From Lolium rigidum (Eukaryota; Streptophyta; Magnoliopsida; Poales; Poaceae), in assembly GCF_022539505.1 (NCBI RefSeq), contig NC_061508.1, positions 346,779,484 to 346,843,483 on the forward strand: a DNA stretch of 64,000 nt. Direction: 5' to 3'. Below are positions 9,938-22,982 of this stretch, piece by piece. Within the stretch, counting starts at the first letter, position 1. Every line of letters starts with the position of its first letter. Position numbers and translations under genes: made by a program. Under the pieces are notes generated by a model. The model ran no database searches. It was not told the DNA's origin and worked only from the letters and a program-made list of their open reading frames with translations.

Positions 9938-12900
9938 TTCTGCATGTATAGGGGGGAACTCCCTCGGAGGTGAACCGTAGAGAACCTTGGGATCATATGG
10001 GATGATACTTGTTTCCACATGTACCTATGACCTAAGCAAGCTCAAACGTAGGCATACGCCCACCGGGGACCCCGATGGGATGCGATCAAAGGGGTAGACG
10101 ACGCGGTCAACGTGAACTAGGGTTTCGTCGTAAATCGAGCATCGGACCTAGGGAATGGCCCCAAAAGTTGTGTGTGTCCACATGGCATGCACAAAAGTGA
10201 TTTGAGATGGTTCTATATCCAATGCTACCCCTCCGGGTGTGCCCGGCTTCTCGGACATGGGGTTCCTACACTTAGGCGGATCTCGCATGTATAGGGGAAC
10301 TCCTCGGAGGTGAACCGTAGAGAACCTTGGGATCATAGGGTATGGTACTTGTTTCCACATGTACCTATGACCTAACCAAGCTCAAACGTAGGCATACGCC
10401 CACCGGGGATCCCCGATGGGATGCGATCAAAGGGGTAGACGACGCGGTCAACGGAACTAGGGTTTCGTCGTAAATCGAGCATCGGACCTAGGGAATGGCC
10501 CCAAAAGTTGTGTGTGTCCACATGGCATGCACAAAAGTGATTTGAGATGGTTCTATATCCAATGCTACCCCTCCGGGTGTGCCCGGCTTCTCGGACATGG
10601 GGTTCCTACACTTAGGCAGATCTCGCATGCATGTATAGGGGGAACTCCTCGGAGGTGAACCGGAGAGAACCTTGGGATCATAGGGTATGATCCTTGTTTC
10701 CACATGTACCTATGACCTAACCAAGCTCAAACGTAGGCATACGCCCACCGGGGACCCCGATGGGATGCGATCAAAGGGGTAGACGGTGCGGTCAACGTGA
10801 ACTAGGGTTTCGTCGTAAATCGAGCATCGGACCTAGGGAATGGCCCCAAAAGTTGTGTGTGTCCATATGGCATGCACAAAAGTGATTTGAGATGGTTCTA
10901 TATCCAATGCTACCCCCCTCCGGGTGTGCCCGGCTTCTCGGACATGGGGTTCCTACACTTAGGCAGATTCTGCATGCATGTATAGGGGGAACTCCCTCGG
11001 AGGTGAACCGGAGAGAACCTTGGGATCATAGGGTATGATCCTTGTTTCCACATGTACCTATGACCTAACCAAGCTCAAACTTACGCATACGCCCACCGGG
11101 GACCCCGATGGGATGCGATCAAAGGGGTAGACGGCGCGGTCAACAGAACTAGGGTTTCGTCAGAAATCGAGCATCGGACCTAGGGAATGGCCCCAAAAGT
11201 TGTGTGTGTCCACATGGCATGCACAAAAGTGATTTGAGATGGTTCTATATCCAATGCTACCCCCTCCGGGTGTGCCCGGCTTCTCGGACATGGGGTTCCT
11301 ACACTTAGGCGGACTCGCATGCATGTATAGGTGGAACTCCCTCGGAGGTGAACCGGAGAGAACCTTGGGATCATAGGGGATGGTACTTGTTTCCACATGT
11401 ACCTATGACCTAACCAAGCTCAAACGTAGGCATACGCCCACCGGGGACCCCCGATGGGATGCGATCAAAGGGGTAGACTGCGCGGTCAACGGAACTAGGG
11501 TTTCGTCGGAAATCGAGCATCGGACCTAGGGAATGGCCCCAAAAGTTGTGTGTGTCCACATGGCATGCACAAAAGTGATTTGAGATGGTTCTATATCCAA
11601 TGCTACCCTCCGGGTGTGCCCGGCTTCTCGGACATGGGGTTCCTACACTTAGGCGGATTCGCATGCATGTATAGGGGAACTCCTCGGAGGTGAACCGGAG
11701 AGAACCTTGGGATCATAGGGTATGATCCTTGTTTCCACATGTACCTATGACCTAACCAAGCTCAAACGTAGGCATACGCCCACCGGGGACCCCGATGGGA
11801 TGCAGTCAAAGGGGTAGACGACGCGGTCAACAGAACTAGGGTTTCGTTAGAAATCGAGCATCGGACCTAGGGAATGGCCCCAAAAGTTGTGTGTGTCCAC
11901 ATGGCATGCACAAAAGTGATTTGAGATGGTTCTATATCCAATGCTACCCCCTCCGGGTGTGCCCGGCTTCTCGGACATGGGGTTCCTACACTTAGGCAGC
12001 ATTCCGCATGCATGTATAGGTGGAACTCCCTCGAGGTGAACCGGAGAGAACCTTGGGATCATAGGGTATGATCCTTGTTTCCACATGTACCTATGACCTA
12101 ACCAAGCTCAAACGTAGGCATACGCCCACCGGGGGAACCCCGATGGGATGCAGTCAAAGGGGTAGACGGCGCGGTCAACAGAACTAGGGTTTCGTTAGAA
12201 ATCGAGCATCGGACCTAGGGAATGGCCCCAAAAGTTGTGTGTGTCCACATGGCATGCACAAAAGTGATTTGAGATGGTTCTATATCCAATGCTACCCCCT
12301 CCGGGTGTGCCCGGCTTCTCGGACATGGGGTTCCTACACTTAGGCAGATTCGCATGCATGTATAGGGGGAACTCCCTGAGGTGAACCGGAGAGAACCTTG
12401 GGATCATAGGGTATGATCCTTGTTTCCACATGTACCTATGACCTAACCAAGCTCAAACGTAGGCATACGCCCACCGGGGACCCCGATGGGATGCGATCAA
12501 AGGGGTAGACTGCGCGGTCAACGAACTAGGGTTTCGTCGGAAATCGAGCATCGGACCTAGGGAATGGCCCCAAAAGTTGTGTGTGTCCACATGGCATGCA
12601 CAAAAGTGATTTGAGATGGTTCTATATCCAATGCTACCCCTCCGGGTGTGCCCGGCTTCTCGGACATGGGGTTCCTACACTTAGGCAGATTCCGCATGCA
12701 TGTATAGGGGAACTCCCTCGGAGGTGAACCGGAGAGAACCTTGGGATCATAGGGTATGATCCTTGTTTCCACATGTACCTATGACCTAACCAAGCTCAAA
12801 CGTAGACATACGCCCACCGGGGGACCCCCGATGGGATGCAGTCAAAGGGGTAGACGGCGCGGTCAACAGAACTAGGGTTTCGTCAGTGATCGAGCATCGG

Positions 12901-15900
12901 ACCTAGGGAATGGCCCCAAAAGTTGTGTGTGTCCACATGGCATGCACAAAAGTGATTTGAGATGGTTCTATATCCAATGCTACCCCCTCCGGTGTGCCCG
13001 GCTTCTCGGACATGGGGTTCCTACACTTAGGCGGATTCCGCATGCATGTATAGGTGGAACTCCTCGGAGGTGAACCGGAGAGAACCTTGGGATCATAGGG
13101 TATGATCCTTGTTTCCACATGTACCTATGACCTAAGCAAGCTCAAACGTAGGCATACGCCCACCGGGGACCCCGATGGGATGCAGATCAAAGGGGTAGAC
13201 TGCGCGCGGTCAACGTAACTAGGGTTTCGTCGGAAATCGAGCATCGGACCTAGGGAATGGCCCCAAAAGTTGTGTGTGTCCACATGGCATGCACAAAAGT
13301 GATTTGAGATGGTTCTATATCCAATGCTACCCCCTCCGGTGTGCCCGCTTCTCGGACATGGGGTTCCTACACTTAGGCGTATCTCGCATGCATGTATAGG
13401 GAACTCCTCGGAGGTGAACCGGAGAGAACCTTGGGATCATAGGGTATGATCCTTGTTTCCACATGTACCTATGACCTAACCAAGCTCAAACGTAGACATA
13501 CGCCCACCGGGGAACCCCGATGGGATGCGCATCAAAGGGGTAGACGGCGCGGTCAACGTAACTATGGTTTCGTCGAAATCGAGCATCGGCCCTAGGGAAT
13601 GGCCCCAAAAGTTGTGTGTGTCCACATGGCATGCACAAAAGTGATTTGAGATGGTTCTATATCCAATGCTACCCCTCCGGGTGTGCCCGGCTTCTCGGAC
13701 ATGGGGTTCCTACACTTAGGCAGATTCTGCATGCATGTATAGGGGGGGAACTCCCTCGGAGGTGAACCGGAGAGAACCTTGGGATCATAGGGGATGATCC
13801 TTGTTTCCACATGTACCTATGACCTAACCAAGCTCAAACGTAGGCATACGCCCACCGGGGGAACCCCGATGGGATGCGATCAAAGGGGTAGACGGCGCGG
13901 TCAACGTAACTAGGGTTTCGTCGGAAATCGAGCATCGGACCTAGGGAATGGCCCCAAAAGTTGTGTGTGTCCACATGGCATGCACAAAAGTGATTTGAGA
14001 TGGTTCTATATCCAATGCTACCCCCTCCGGTGTGCCCGGCTTCTCGGACATGGGGTTCCTACACTTAGGCGGATTCCGCATGCATGTATAGGGGAACTCC
14101 TCGGAGGTGAACCGGAGAGAACCTTGGGATCATAGGGTATGATCCTTGTTTCCACATGTACCTATGACCTAACCAAGCTCAAACGTAGACATACGCCCAC
14201 CGGGGACCCCCGATGGGATGCGATCAAAGGGTAGACGACGCGGTCAACAGAACTAGGGTTTCGTCAGTGATCGAGCATCGGACCTAGGGAATGGCCCCAA
14301 AAGTTGTGTGTGTCCACATGGCATGCACAAAAGTGATTTGAGATGGTTCTATATCCAATGCTACCCCCCTCCGGGTGTGCCCGGCTTCTCGGACATGGGG
14401 TTCCTACACTTAGGCAGATTCTCGCATGCATGTATAGGTGGAACTCCCTCGGAGGTGAACCGGAGAGAACCTTGGGATCATAGGGTATGATCCTTGTTTC
14501 CACATGTACCTATGACCTAAGCAAGCTCAAACGTAGGCATACGCCCACCGGGGGACCCCCGATGGGATGCAGTCAAAGGGGTAGACGGCGCGGTCAACGT
14601 AACTAGGGTTTCGTCGTAAATCGAGCATCGGACCTAGGGAATGGCCCCAAAAGTTGTGTGTGTCCACATGGCATGCACAAAAGTGATTTGAGATGGTTCT
14701 ATATCCAATGCTACCCCTCCGGGTGTGCCCGGCTTCTCGGACATGGGGTTCCTACACTTAGGCGGATTCCCGCATGCATGTATAGGAGGAACTCCCTGGA
14801 GGTGAACCGGAGAGAACCTTGGGATCATAGGGTATGATCCTTGTTTCCACATGTACCTATGACCTAACCAAGCTCAAACGTAGACATACGCCCACCGGGG
14901 ACCCCGATGGGATGCAATCAAAGGGGTAGACGGCGCGGTCAACGTAACTAGGGTTTCGTCGTAAATCGAGCATCGGACCTAGGGAATGGCCCCAAAAGTT
15001 GTGTGTGTCCACATGGCATGCACAAAAGTGATTTGAGATGGTTCTATATCCAATGCTACCCCCTCCGGTGTGCCCGGCTTCTGGACATGGGGTTCCTACA
15101 CTTAGGCGGATCTCGCATGCATGTATAGGGGAACTCCTCGGAGGTGAACCGGAGAGAACCTTGGGATCATAGGGGATGATCCTTGTTTCCACATGTACCT
15201 ATGACCTAACCAAGCTCAAACGTAGGCATACGCCCACCGGGGAACCCCGATGGGATGCGATCAAAGGGGTAGACGGCGCGGTCAACGTAACTAGGGTTTC
15301 GTCGTAAATCGAGCATCGGACCTAGGGAATGGCCCCAAAAGTTGTGTGTGTCCACATGGCATGCACAAAAGTGATTTGAGATGGTTCTATATCCAATGCT
15401 ACCCCTCCGGGTGTGCCCGGCTTCTCGGACATGGGGTTCCTACACTTAGGCGAGATTCTCGCATGCATGTATAGGGGAACTCCTCGGAGGTGAACCGGAG
15501 AGAACCTTGGGATCATAGGGTATGATCCTTGTTTCCACATGTACCTATGACCTAACCAAGCTCAAACGTAGGCATACGCCCACCGGGGACCCCGATGGGA
15601 TGCAGTCAAAGGGGTAGACTCGCGCGGTCAACGGAACTAGGGTTTCGTCGAAATCGAGCATCGGACCTAGGGAATGGCCCCAAAAGTTGTGTGTGTCCAC
15701 ATGGCATGCACAAAAGTGATTTGAGATGGTTCTATATCCAATGCTACCCCTCCGGTGTGCCCGGCTTCTGGACATGGGGTTCCTACACTTAGGCAGATTC
15801 TGCATGCATGTATAGGGGGGAACTCCCTCGGAGGTGAACCGGAGAGAACCTTGGGATCATAGGGTATGATCCTTGTTTCCACATGTACCTATGACCTAAC

Positions 15901-18900
15901 CAAGCTCAAACGTAGACATACGCCCACCGGGGGACCCCCGATGGGATGCGATCAAAGGGGTAGACGGCGCGGTCAACGTAACTAGGGTTTCGTCAGTGAT
16001 CGAGCATCGGACCTAGGGAATGGCCCCAAAATTTGTGTGTGTCCACATGGCATGCACAAAAGTGATTTGAGATGGTTCTATATCCAATGCTACCCTCCTC
16101 CGGTGTGCCCGCTTCTCGGACATGGGGTTCCTACACTTAGGCGGATTCCGCATGCATGTATAGGTGTGAACTCCTCGGAGGTGAACCGGAGAGAACCTTG
16201 GGATCATAGGGTATGATCCTTGTTTCCACATGTACCTATGACCTAAGCAAGCTCAAACGTAGGCATACGCCCACCGGGGACCCCCGATGGGATGCGATCA
16301 AAGGGGTAGACTGCGCGCGGTCAACGTAACTAGGGTTTCGTCGTAAATCGAGCATCGGACCTAGGGAATGGCCCCAAAAGTTGTGTGTGTCCACATGGCA
16401 TGCACAAAAGTGATTTGAGATGGTTCTATATCCAATGCTACCCCTCCGGTGTGCCCGGCTTCTCGGACATGGGGTTCCTACACTTAGGCGCATTCCGCAT
16501 GCATGTATAGGTGAACTCCTCTGAGGTGAACCGGAGAGAACCTTGGGATCATAGGGTATGATCCTTGTTTCCACATGTACCTATGACCTAACCAAGCTCA
16601 AACGTAGACATACGCCCACCGGGGACCCCCGATGGGATGCGAGTCAAAGGGGTAGACGGCGCGGTCAACGTAACTAGGGTTTCGTCGAAATCGAGCATCG
16701 GACCTAGGGAATGGCCCCAAAAGTTGTGTGTGTCCACATGGCATGCACAAAAGTGATTTGAGATGGTTCTATATCCAATGCTACCTCCTCCGGTGTGCCC
16801 GGCTTCTCGGACATGGGGTTCCTACACTTAGGCGTATTCGCATGCATGTATAGGGGAACTCCCTCGGAGGTGAACCGGAGAGAACCTTGGGATCATAGGG
16901 GATGATCCTTGTTTCCACATGTACCTATGACCTAACCAAGCTCAAACGTAGGCATACGCCCACCGGGGGAACCCCGATGGGATGCAGTCAAAGGGGTAGA
17001 CGGCGCGGTCAACGTAACTAGGGTTTCGTCGTAAATCGAGCATCGGACCTAGGGAATGGCCCCAAAAGTTGTGTGTGTCCACATGGCATGCATAAAAGTG
17101 ATTTGAGATGGTTCTATATCCAATGCTACCCCCTCCGGGTGTGCCCGGCTTCTCGGACATGGGGTTCCTACACTTAGGCAGATTCTGCATGCATGTATAG
17201 GGGGAACTCCCTCGGAGGTGAACCGGAGAGAACCTTGGGATCATAGGGTATGATCCTTGTTTCCACATGTACCTATGACCTAACCAAGCTCAAACGTAGG
17301 ACATACGCCCACCGGGGGACCCCGATGGGATGCGATCAAAGGGGTAGACGGCGCGGTCAACAGAACTAGGGTTTTGTCAGAAATCGAGCATCGGACCTAG
17401 GGAATGGCCCCAAAAGTTGTGTGTGTCCACATGGCATGCACAAAAGTGATTTGAGATGGTTCTATATCCAATGCTACCCCCTCCAGGTGTGCCCGGCTTC
17501 TCGGACATGGGGTTCCTACACTTAGGCAGATTCTGCATGCATGTATAGGGGGGGAACTCCCTCGGAGGTGAACCGGAGAGAACCTTGGGATCATAGGGTA
17601 TGATCCTTGTTTCCACATGTACCTATGACCTAAGCAAGCTCAAACGTAGGCATACGCCCACCGGGGGACCCCCGATGGGATGCGATCAAAGGGGTAGACG
17701 GCGCGGTCAACGGAACTAGGGTTTCGTCGTAAATCGAGCATCGGACCTAGGGAATGGCCCCAAAAGTTGTGTGTGTCCACATGGCATGCACAAAAGTGAT
17801 TTGAGATGGTTCTATATCCAATGCTACCCTCTCCGGTGTGCCCGGCTTCTCGGACATGGGGTTCCTACACTTAGGCGGATTCCGCATGCATGTATAGGGA
17901 GGAACTCCCTGGAGGTGAACCGGAGAGAACCTTGGGATCATAGGGTATGATCCTTGTTTCCACATGTACCTATGACCTAACCAAGCTCAAACGTAGACAT
18001 ACGCCCACCGGGGACCCCGATGGGATGCGATCAAAGGGGTAGACGGCGCGGTCACCGTAACTAGGGTTTCGTCGGAAATCGAGCATCGGACCTAGGGAAT
18101 GGCCCCAAAAGTTGTGTGTGTCCACATGGCATGCACAAAAGTGATTTGAGATGGTTCTATATCCAATGCTACCCCTCCGGTGTGCCCGGCTTCTCGGACA
18201 TGGGGTTCCTACACTTAGGCGGATTCTGCATGCATGTATAGGGGAACTCCCTCGGAGGTGAACCGGAGAGAACCTTGGGATCATAGGGGATGATCCTTGT
18301 TTCCACATGTACCTATGACCTAACCAAGCTCAAACGTAGGCATACGCCCACCGGGGGAACCCCGATGGGATGCAGTCAAAGGGGTAGACGGCGCGGTCAA
18401 CAGAACTAGGGTTTCGTCGTAAATCGAGCATCGGATCTAGGGAATGGCCCCAAAAGTTGTGTGTGTCCACATGGCATGCACAAAAGTGATTTGAGATGGT
18501 TCTATATCCAATGCTACCCCCTCCGGTGTGCCCGGCTTCCCGGACATGGGGTTCCTACACTTAGGCGGATTCTCGCATGTATAGTGGGAACTCCCTCGGA
18601 GGTGAACCGGAGAGAACCTCTGGGATCATAGGGGATGATCCTTGTTTCCACATGTACCTATGACCTAAGCAAGCTCAAACGTAGGCATACGCCCACCGGG
18701 GAACCCCGATGGGATGCAATCAAAGGGGTAGACGGCGCGGTCAACGTAACTAGGGTTTCGTCAGAAATCGAGCATCGGACCTAGGGAATGGCCCCAAAAG
18801 TTGTGTGTGTCCACATGGCATGCACAAAAGTGATTTGAGATGGTTCTATATCCAATGCTACCCCCTCCGGGTGTGCCCGGCTTCCGGACATGGGGTTCCT

Positions 18901-21637
18901 ACACTTAGGCGGATTCTCGCATGTATAGGTGGAACTCCCTCGGAGGTGAACCGGAGAGAACCTTGGGATCATAGGGGATGATACTTGTTTCCACATGTAC
19001 CTATGACCTAAGCAAGCTCAAACGTAGGCATACGCCCACCGGGGAACCCCGATGGGATGCGCTCAAAGGGGTAGACGGCGCGGTCAACGTAACTAGGGTT
19101 TCGTCGTAAATCGAGCATCGGACCTAGGGAATGGCCCCAAAAGTTGTGTGTGTCCACATGGCATGCACAAAAGTGATTTGAGATGGTTCTATATCCAATG
19201 CTACCCCTCCCGGTGTGCCCGGCTTCCTGGACATGGGGTTCCTACACTTAGGCAGATTCCGCATGTATAGGTGGAACTCCCTGGAGGTGAACCGGAGAGA
19301 ACCTTGGGATCATAGGGGATGATCCTTGTTTCCACATGTACCTATGACCTAACCAAGCTCAAACGTAGGCATACGCCCACCGGGGAACCCCGATGGGATG
19401 CGATCAAAGGGGTAGACGGCGCGGTCAACGTAACTAGGGTTTCGTCGTAAATCGAGCATCGGACCTAGGGAATGGCCCCAAAAGTTGTGTGTGTCCACAT
19501 GGCATGCACAAAAGTGATTTGAGATGGTTCTATATCCAATGCTACCCCTCTCGTGTGTGTCCGGCTTCCGGACATGGGGTTCCTACACTTAGGCAGCATT
19601 CCCGCATGTATAGGGGAACTCCCTCGGAGGTGAACCGGAGAGAACCTTGGGATCATAGGGGATGATCCTTGTTTCCACATGTACCTATGACCTAAGCAAG
19701 CTCAAACGTAGGCATACGCCCACCGGGGGAACCCCGATGGGATGCAATCAAAGGGGTAGACGGCGCGGTCAACAGAACTAGGGTTTCGTCAGAAATCGAG
19801 CATCGGACCTAGGGAATGGCCCCAAAAGTTGTGTGTGTCCACATGGCATGCACAAAAGTGATTTGAGATGGTTCTATATCCAATGCTACCCCCTCCGGTG
19901 TGCCCGGCTTCCGGACATGGGGTTCCTACACTTAGGCAGATTCCGCATGTATAGGTGGAACTCCTCGGAGGTGAACCGGAGAGAACCTTGGGATCATAGG
20001 GGATGATCCTTGTTTCCACATGTACCTATGACCTAACCAAGCTCAAACGTAGGCATACGCCCACCGGGGAACCCCGATGGGATGCGATCAAAGGGGTAGA
20101 CGGCGCGGTCAACGTAACTAGGGTTTCGTCGTAAATCGAGCATCGGACCTAGGGAATGGCCCCAAAAGTTGTGTGTGTCCACATGGCATGCACAAAAGTG
20201 ATTTGAGATGGTTCTATATCCAATGCTACCCTCTCCGGTGTGCCCGCTCCCGGACATGGGGTTCCTACACTTAGGCAGATTCCCGCATGTATAGGGGAAC
20301 TCCCTCGGAGGTGAACCGGAGAGAACCTTGGGATCATAGGGGATGATCCTTGTTTCCACATGTACCTATGACCTAACCAAGCTCAAACGTAGGCATACGC
20401 CCACCGGGGAACCCCGATGGGATGCGATCAAAGGGGTAGACGGCGCGGTCAACGTAACTAGGGTTTCGTCGAAATCGAGCATCGGACCTAGGGAATGGCC
20501 CCAAAAGTTGTGTGTGTCCACATGGCATGCACAAAAGTGATTTGAGATGGTTCTATATCCAATGCTACCCCCTCCGGGTGTGCCCGGCTTCCCGGACATG
20601 GGGTTCCTACACTTAGGCAGATTCTGCATGTATAGGGGGGAACTCCCTCGGAGGTGAACCGGAGAGAACCTTGGGATCATAGGGGATGATCCTTGTTTCC
20701 ACATGTACCTATGACCTAAGCAAGCTCAAACGTAGGCATACGCCCACCGGGGGAACCCCGATGGGATGCGATCAAGGGGTAGACGGCGCGGTCAACGTAA
20801 CTAGGGTTTCGTCGTAAATCGAGCATCGGACCTAGGGAATGGCCCCAAAAGTTGTGTGTGTCCACATGGCATGCACAAAAGTGATTTGAGATGGTTCTAT
20901 ATCCAATGCTACCCCTCCGGTGTGCCCGGCTTCCGGACATGGGGTTCCTACACTTAGGCGGACTTCGCATGTATAGGTGGGAACTCCTCTGAGGTGAACC
21001 GGAGAGAACCTTGGGATCATAGGGGATGATCCTTGTTTCCACATGTACCTATGACCTAACCAAGCTCAAACGTAGGCATACGCCCACCGGGGAACCCCGA
21101 TGGGATGCGGCCAAAGGGGTAGACGACGCGGTCAACGTAACTAGGGTTTCGTCAGAAATCGAGCATCGGACCTAGGGAATGGCCCCAAAAGTTGTGTGTG
21201 TCCACATGGCATGCACAAAAGTGATTTGAGATGGTTCTATATCCAATGCTACCCCCTCCGGGTGTGCCCGGCTTCCGGACATGGGGTTCCTACACTTAGG
21301 CGGCATTCTCGCATGTATAGGGGGAACTCCTCTGAGGTGAACCGGAGAGAACCTTGGGATCATAGGGGATGATCCTTGTTTCCACATGTACCTATGACCT
21401 AACCAAGCTCAAACGTAGGCATACGCCCACCGGGAACCCCGATGGGATGCGATCAAAGGGGTAGACGACGCGGTCAACGGAACTAGGGTTTCGTCGAAAT
21501 CGAGCATCGGACCTAGGGAATGGCCCCAAAAGTTGTGTGTGTCCACATGGCATGCACAAAAGTGATTTGAGATGGTTCTATATCCAATGCTACCCCCTCC
21601 GGGTGTGCCCGGCTTCCCGGACATGGGGTTCCTACAC
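9938..21637 (+). repeat. Satellite array, 34 units with mean period about 344 bp
   Basis: Anchors such as gggaatggccccaaaagtt (first at 10151, then 10491, 10836, 11180, last at 21516) and ttgtttccacatgtacct recur 34 times. The mean spacing is 344-345 bp. Units are nearly identical across most of their length. Two block variants are visible. Units 1-2 and about the last nine (from 18575) carry gcatgtatag, while the units between carry gcatgcatgtatag. The last block also has cttcccgg or cttccgg where earlier units have cttctcgg. Minus-strand open frames of 60-112 codons recur because the unit recurs; they shift frame from copy to copy and are not considered genes. The array is wholly inside the CACTA element. 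Confidence 0.95.
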
Positions 21638-21968
21638 TAGAGGACCAACAAATACGAGAACTCGATATCAATTAGAGTCGTTTGCGTCTTTGGTAACTAT
21701 TTATCTCCAGTTGTGTTTGTGTGTTGGTTTCATTCGTTTTATCTCGATGTTGGGATTTATCATTATTCCATGAATGAAATGCATAGTTGCCCCCTTGATT
21801 AAGTAGGGCACCCCCTCAAACACCAAGATGGGGCAAAAGTGGGGATGTTCTAAGGCATTCTTTTTTCTCAGCATTATTGTAGCAACATCAGTCATGCCAG
21901 AACAAAAGATCAAAAAAAATAAAAAAATAATAAAAAAAAATAAAAAAAATAAAAAAAAATAAAAAAAA
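21638..21968. other. Non-coding spacer ending in an A-rich tract
   Basis: This is the transition from the satellite array to the transposase half of the CACTA unit. It has no gene. The last 60 bases (21909-21968) are long A runs broken by t, g or c, directly followed by a small cluster of subterminal-type motifs. Confidence 0.6.
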
Positions 21969-22016
21969 AGTGTGCCGACGGTCACCGTCGGCACAACCTG
22001 GCCGTCGGCACACAAA
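21969..22016 (+). repeat. Internal copy of CACTA subterminal motifs
   Basis: gtgccgacggt, accgtcggcac and ggccgtcggcacac occur together here, 13 kb from the left end. The motif is otherwise confined to the two CACTA ends. The satellite and the AP2-type gene therefore lie between two stretches of subterminal sequence. Confidence 0.8.
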
Positions 22017-22020
22017 CCCA

Positions 22021-22470
22021 CTTAAGTGGGGGTCAACGCGGGCTGCCTCTCCCAGATCGACGCCACGCCCACGCCCCACGCCCGCCCCGCGCGTGCCGCC
22101 GCCGCCCGCCCCCGCGCGCCGCCGTCCTCCCGGCCGCCGCCGTCCTCCCGCCGCCGCCATCCTCCCGGCCGCCGCCGTCCCCCCGCACCCTCCCCGGCCC
22201 GCGCCCGCGCCCGCCCCGCGCGCGCCGCCGCCTGCCCTCGCCGCCGCCGCCGCCGCCGTCCCTCCCGGCCGCCGCCGTCCCCCCGCACCCCTCCCGGCCC
22301 GCGCCCACGCCCTACCCCCGCGCCGCCGCCGTCCCCCCGCAGCCCGCCGGTGCCGCGCGCGCGCGCGCCGTCCCCCCGCAGCCCGCCGGTGCCGCCGCCG
22401 CGCCGTCCCCCCGCAGCCCGCCGGTGCCGCCGCCGTCCCCCCGCAGCAACCCGGTGCCGGCCATGGTAAG
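22021..22470. repeat. Extremely GC-rich CCG/CGC tract upstream of the transposase
   Basis: About 450 bp composed almost entirely of ccgccg, cgcgcg and ccccgcagcccgccggtg units. At least three imperfect copies of the last are at 22335-22445. It is open in several frames on both strands, giving Pro/Arg/Ala-rich or Gly/Arg-rich readings, the usual artefact of such composition. It lies where a promoter or 5' untranslated leader for the transposase would be. Confidence 0.7.
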
Positions 22471-22484
22471 GTTTTTTTTTTCTT

Positions 22485-22690
22485 TTTAGTATTTGCAATT
22501 AGCTAGGTAATTGTAAATTTGCAAATTGAAATAGAATTGAAATAGAATTGTAATAGAATTGTAATTGTAAATTTGCAAATTGAAATAGAATTTGCAAATT
22601 GAAATTGAAATGAAGTAAAGAATTTGGAAATTGAAATTGAAATGAAAATGAAGGAATAGAAATGGAAATTGAAATTTGCATTGACAAATT
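22485..22690. repeat. AT-rich aattgaaatag short tandem repeats
   Basis: Imperfect repeats of aattgaaat(ag) follow a gtaagg splice-donor-like site at 22465. The low GC content and position fit an intron in the 5' leader of the transposase transcript. No coding potential is seen. Confidence 0.55.
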
Positions 22691-22898
22691 TTTATTATTT
22701 TAACTAGGTCCAGTAGTGAGCATCCCGCGTGACGATCCCGGATCTTGCGGCGCATCTCTACGGCCGTCGACATCGTCGGTTGTTCGACTACTTCCTCTAC
22801 AGCCGAGGGTGAGCTGAATTGCCGACTCCCCTCCGCATTTTTTATGTCATTAGATTTCATTTCTCCGTCAAGTCGCGTAACCTAGGTGTCAATTCCCG

Positions 22899-22963
22899 TC
22901 CGCAAGCGTTACGCGGATAAATATGCATTAGTGGTCAGCATATTTTGAACCGTAACGCTTGTG
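22899..22963. repeat. Small hairpin upstream of the transposase
   Basis: The arm near 22901-22926 (gcaagcgttacg, then aaatatgc) is complementary to gcatatttt followed by cgtaacgcttg near 22937-22961, around a loop of roughly 10-11 nt. It sits about 20 bp before a longer hairpin, so the two could fold as tandem stem-loops in one transcript. Confidence 0.65.
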
Positions 22964-22982
22964 GCATTTACTGGGACAAGCG

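Noticed and set aside
9938..21637. Dozens of minus-strand open frames of 60-112 codons beginning METR or MWKQ
   Set aside because: They recur only because the 344-bp unit recurs. Frames change with one-base indels in each copy, and no domain or codon constraint is visible.
9938..21637. CRISPR-like repeat array
   Set aside because: Eukaryotic DNA, unit about 344 bp, no short repeats with unique spacers; it is a satellite.
22026..22506. Pro/Arg/Ala-rich frames of 147 and 178 codons, and Gly/Arg-rich frames opposite
   Set aside because: Several overlapping frames on both strands are open solely because of the CCG/CGC composition.
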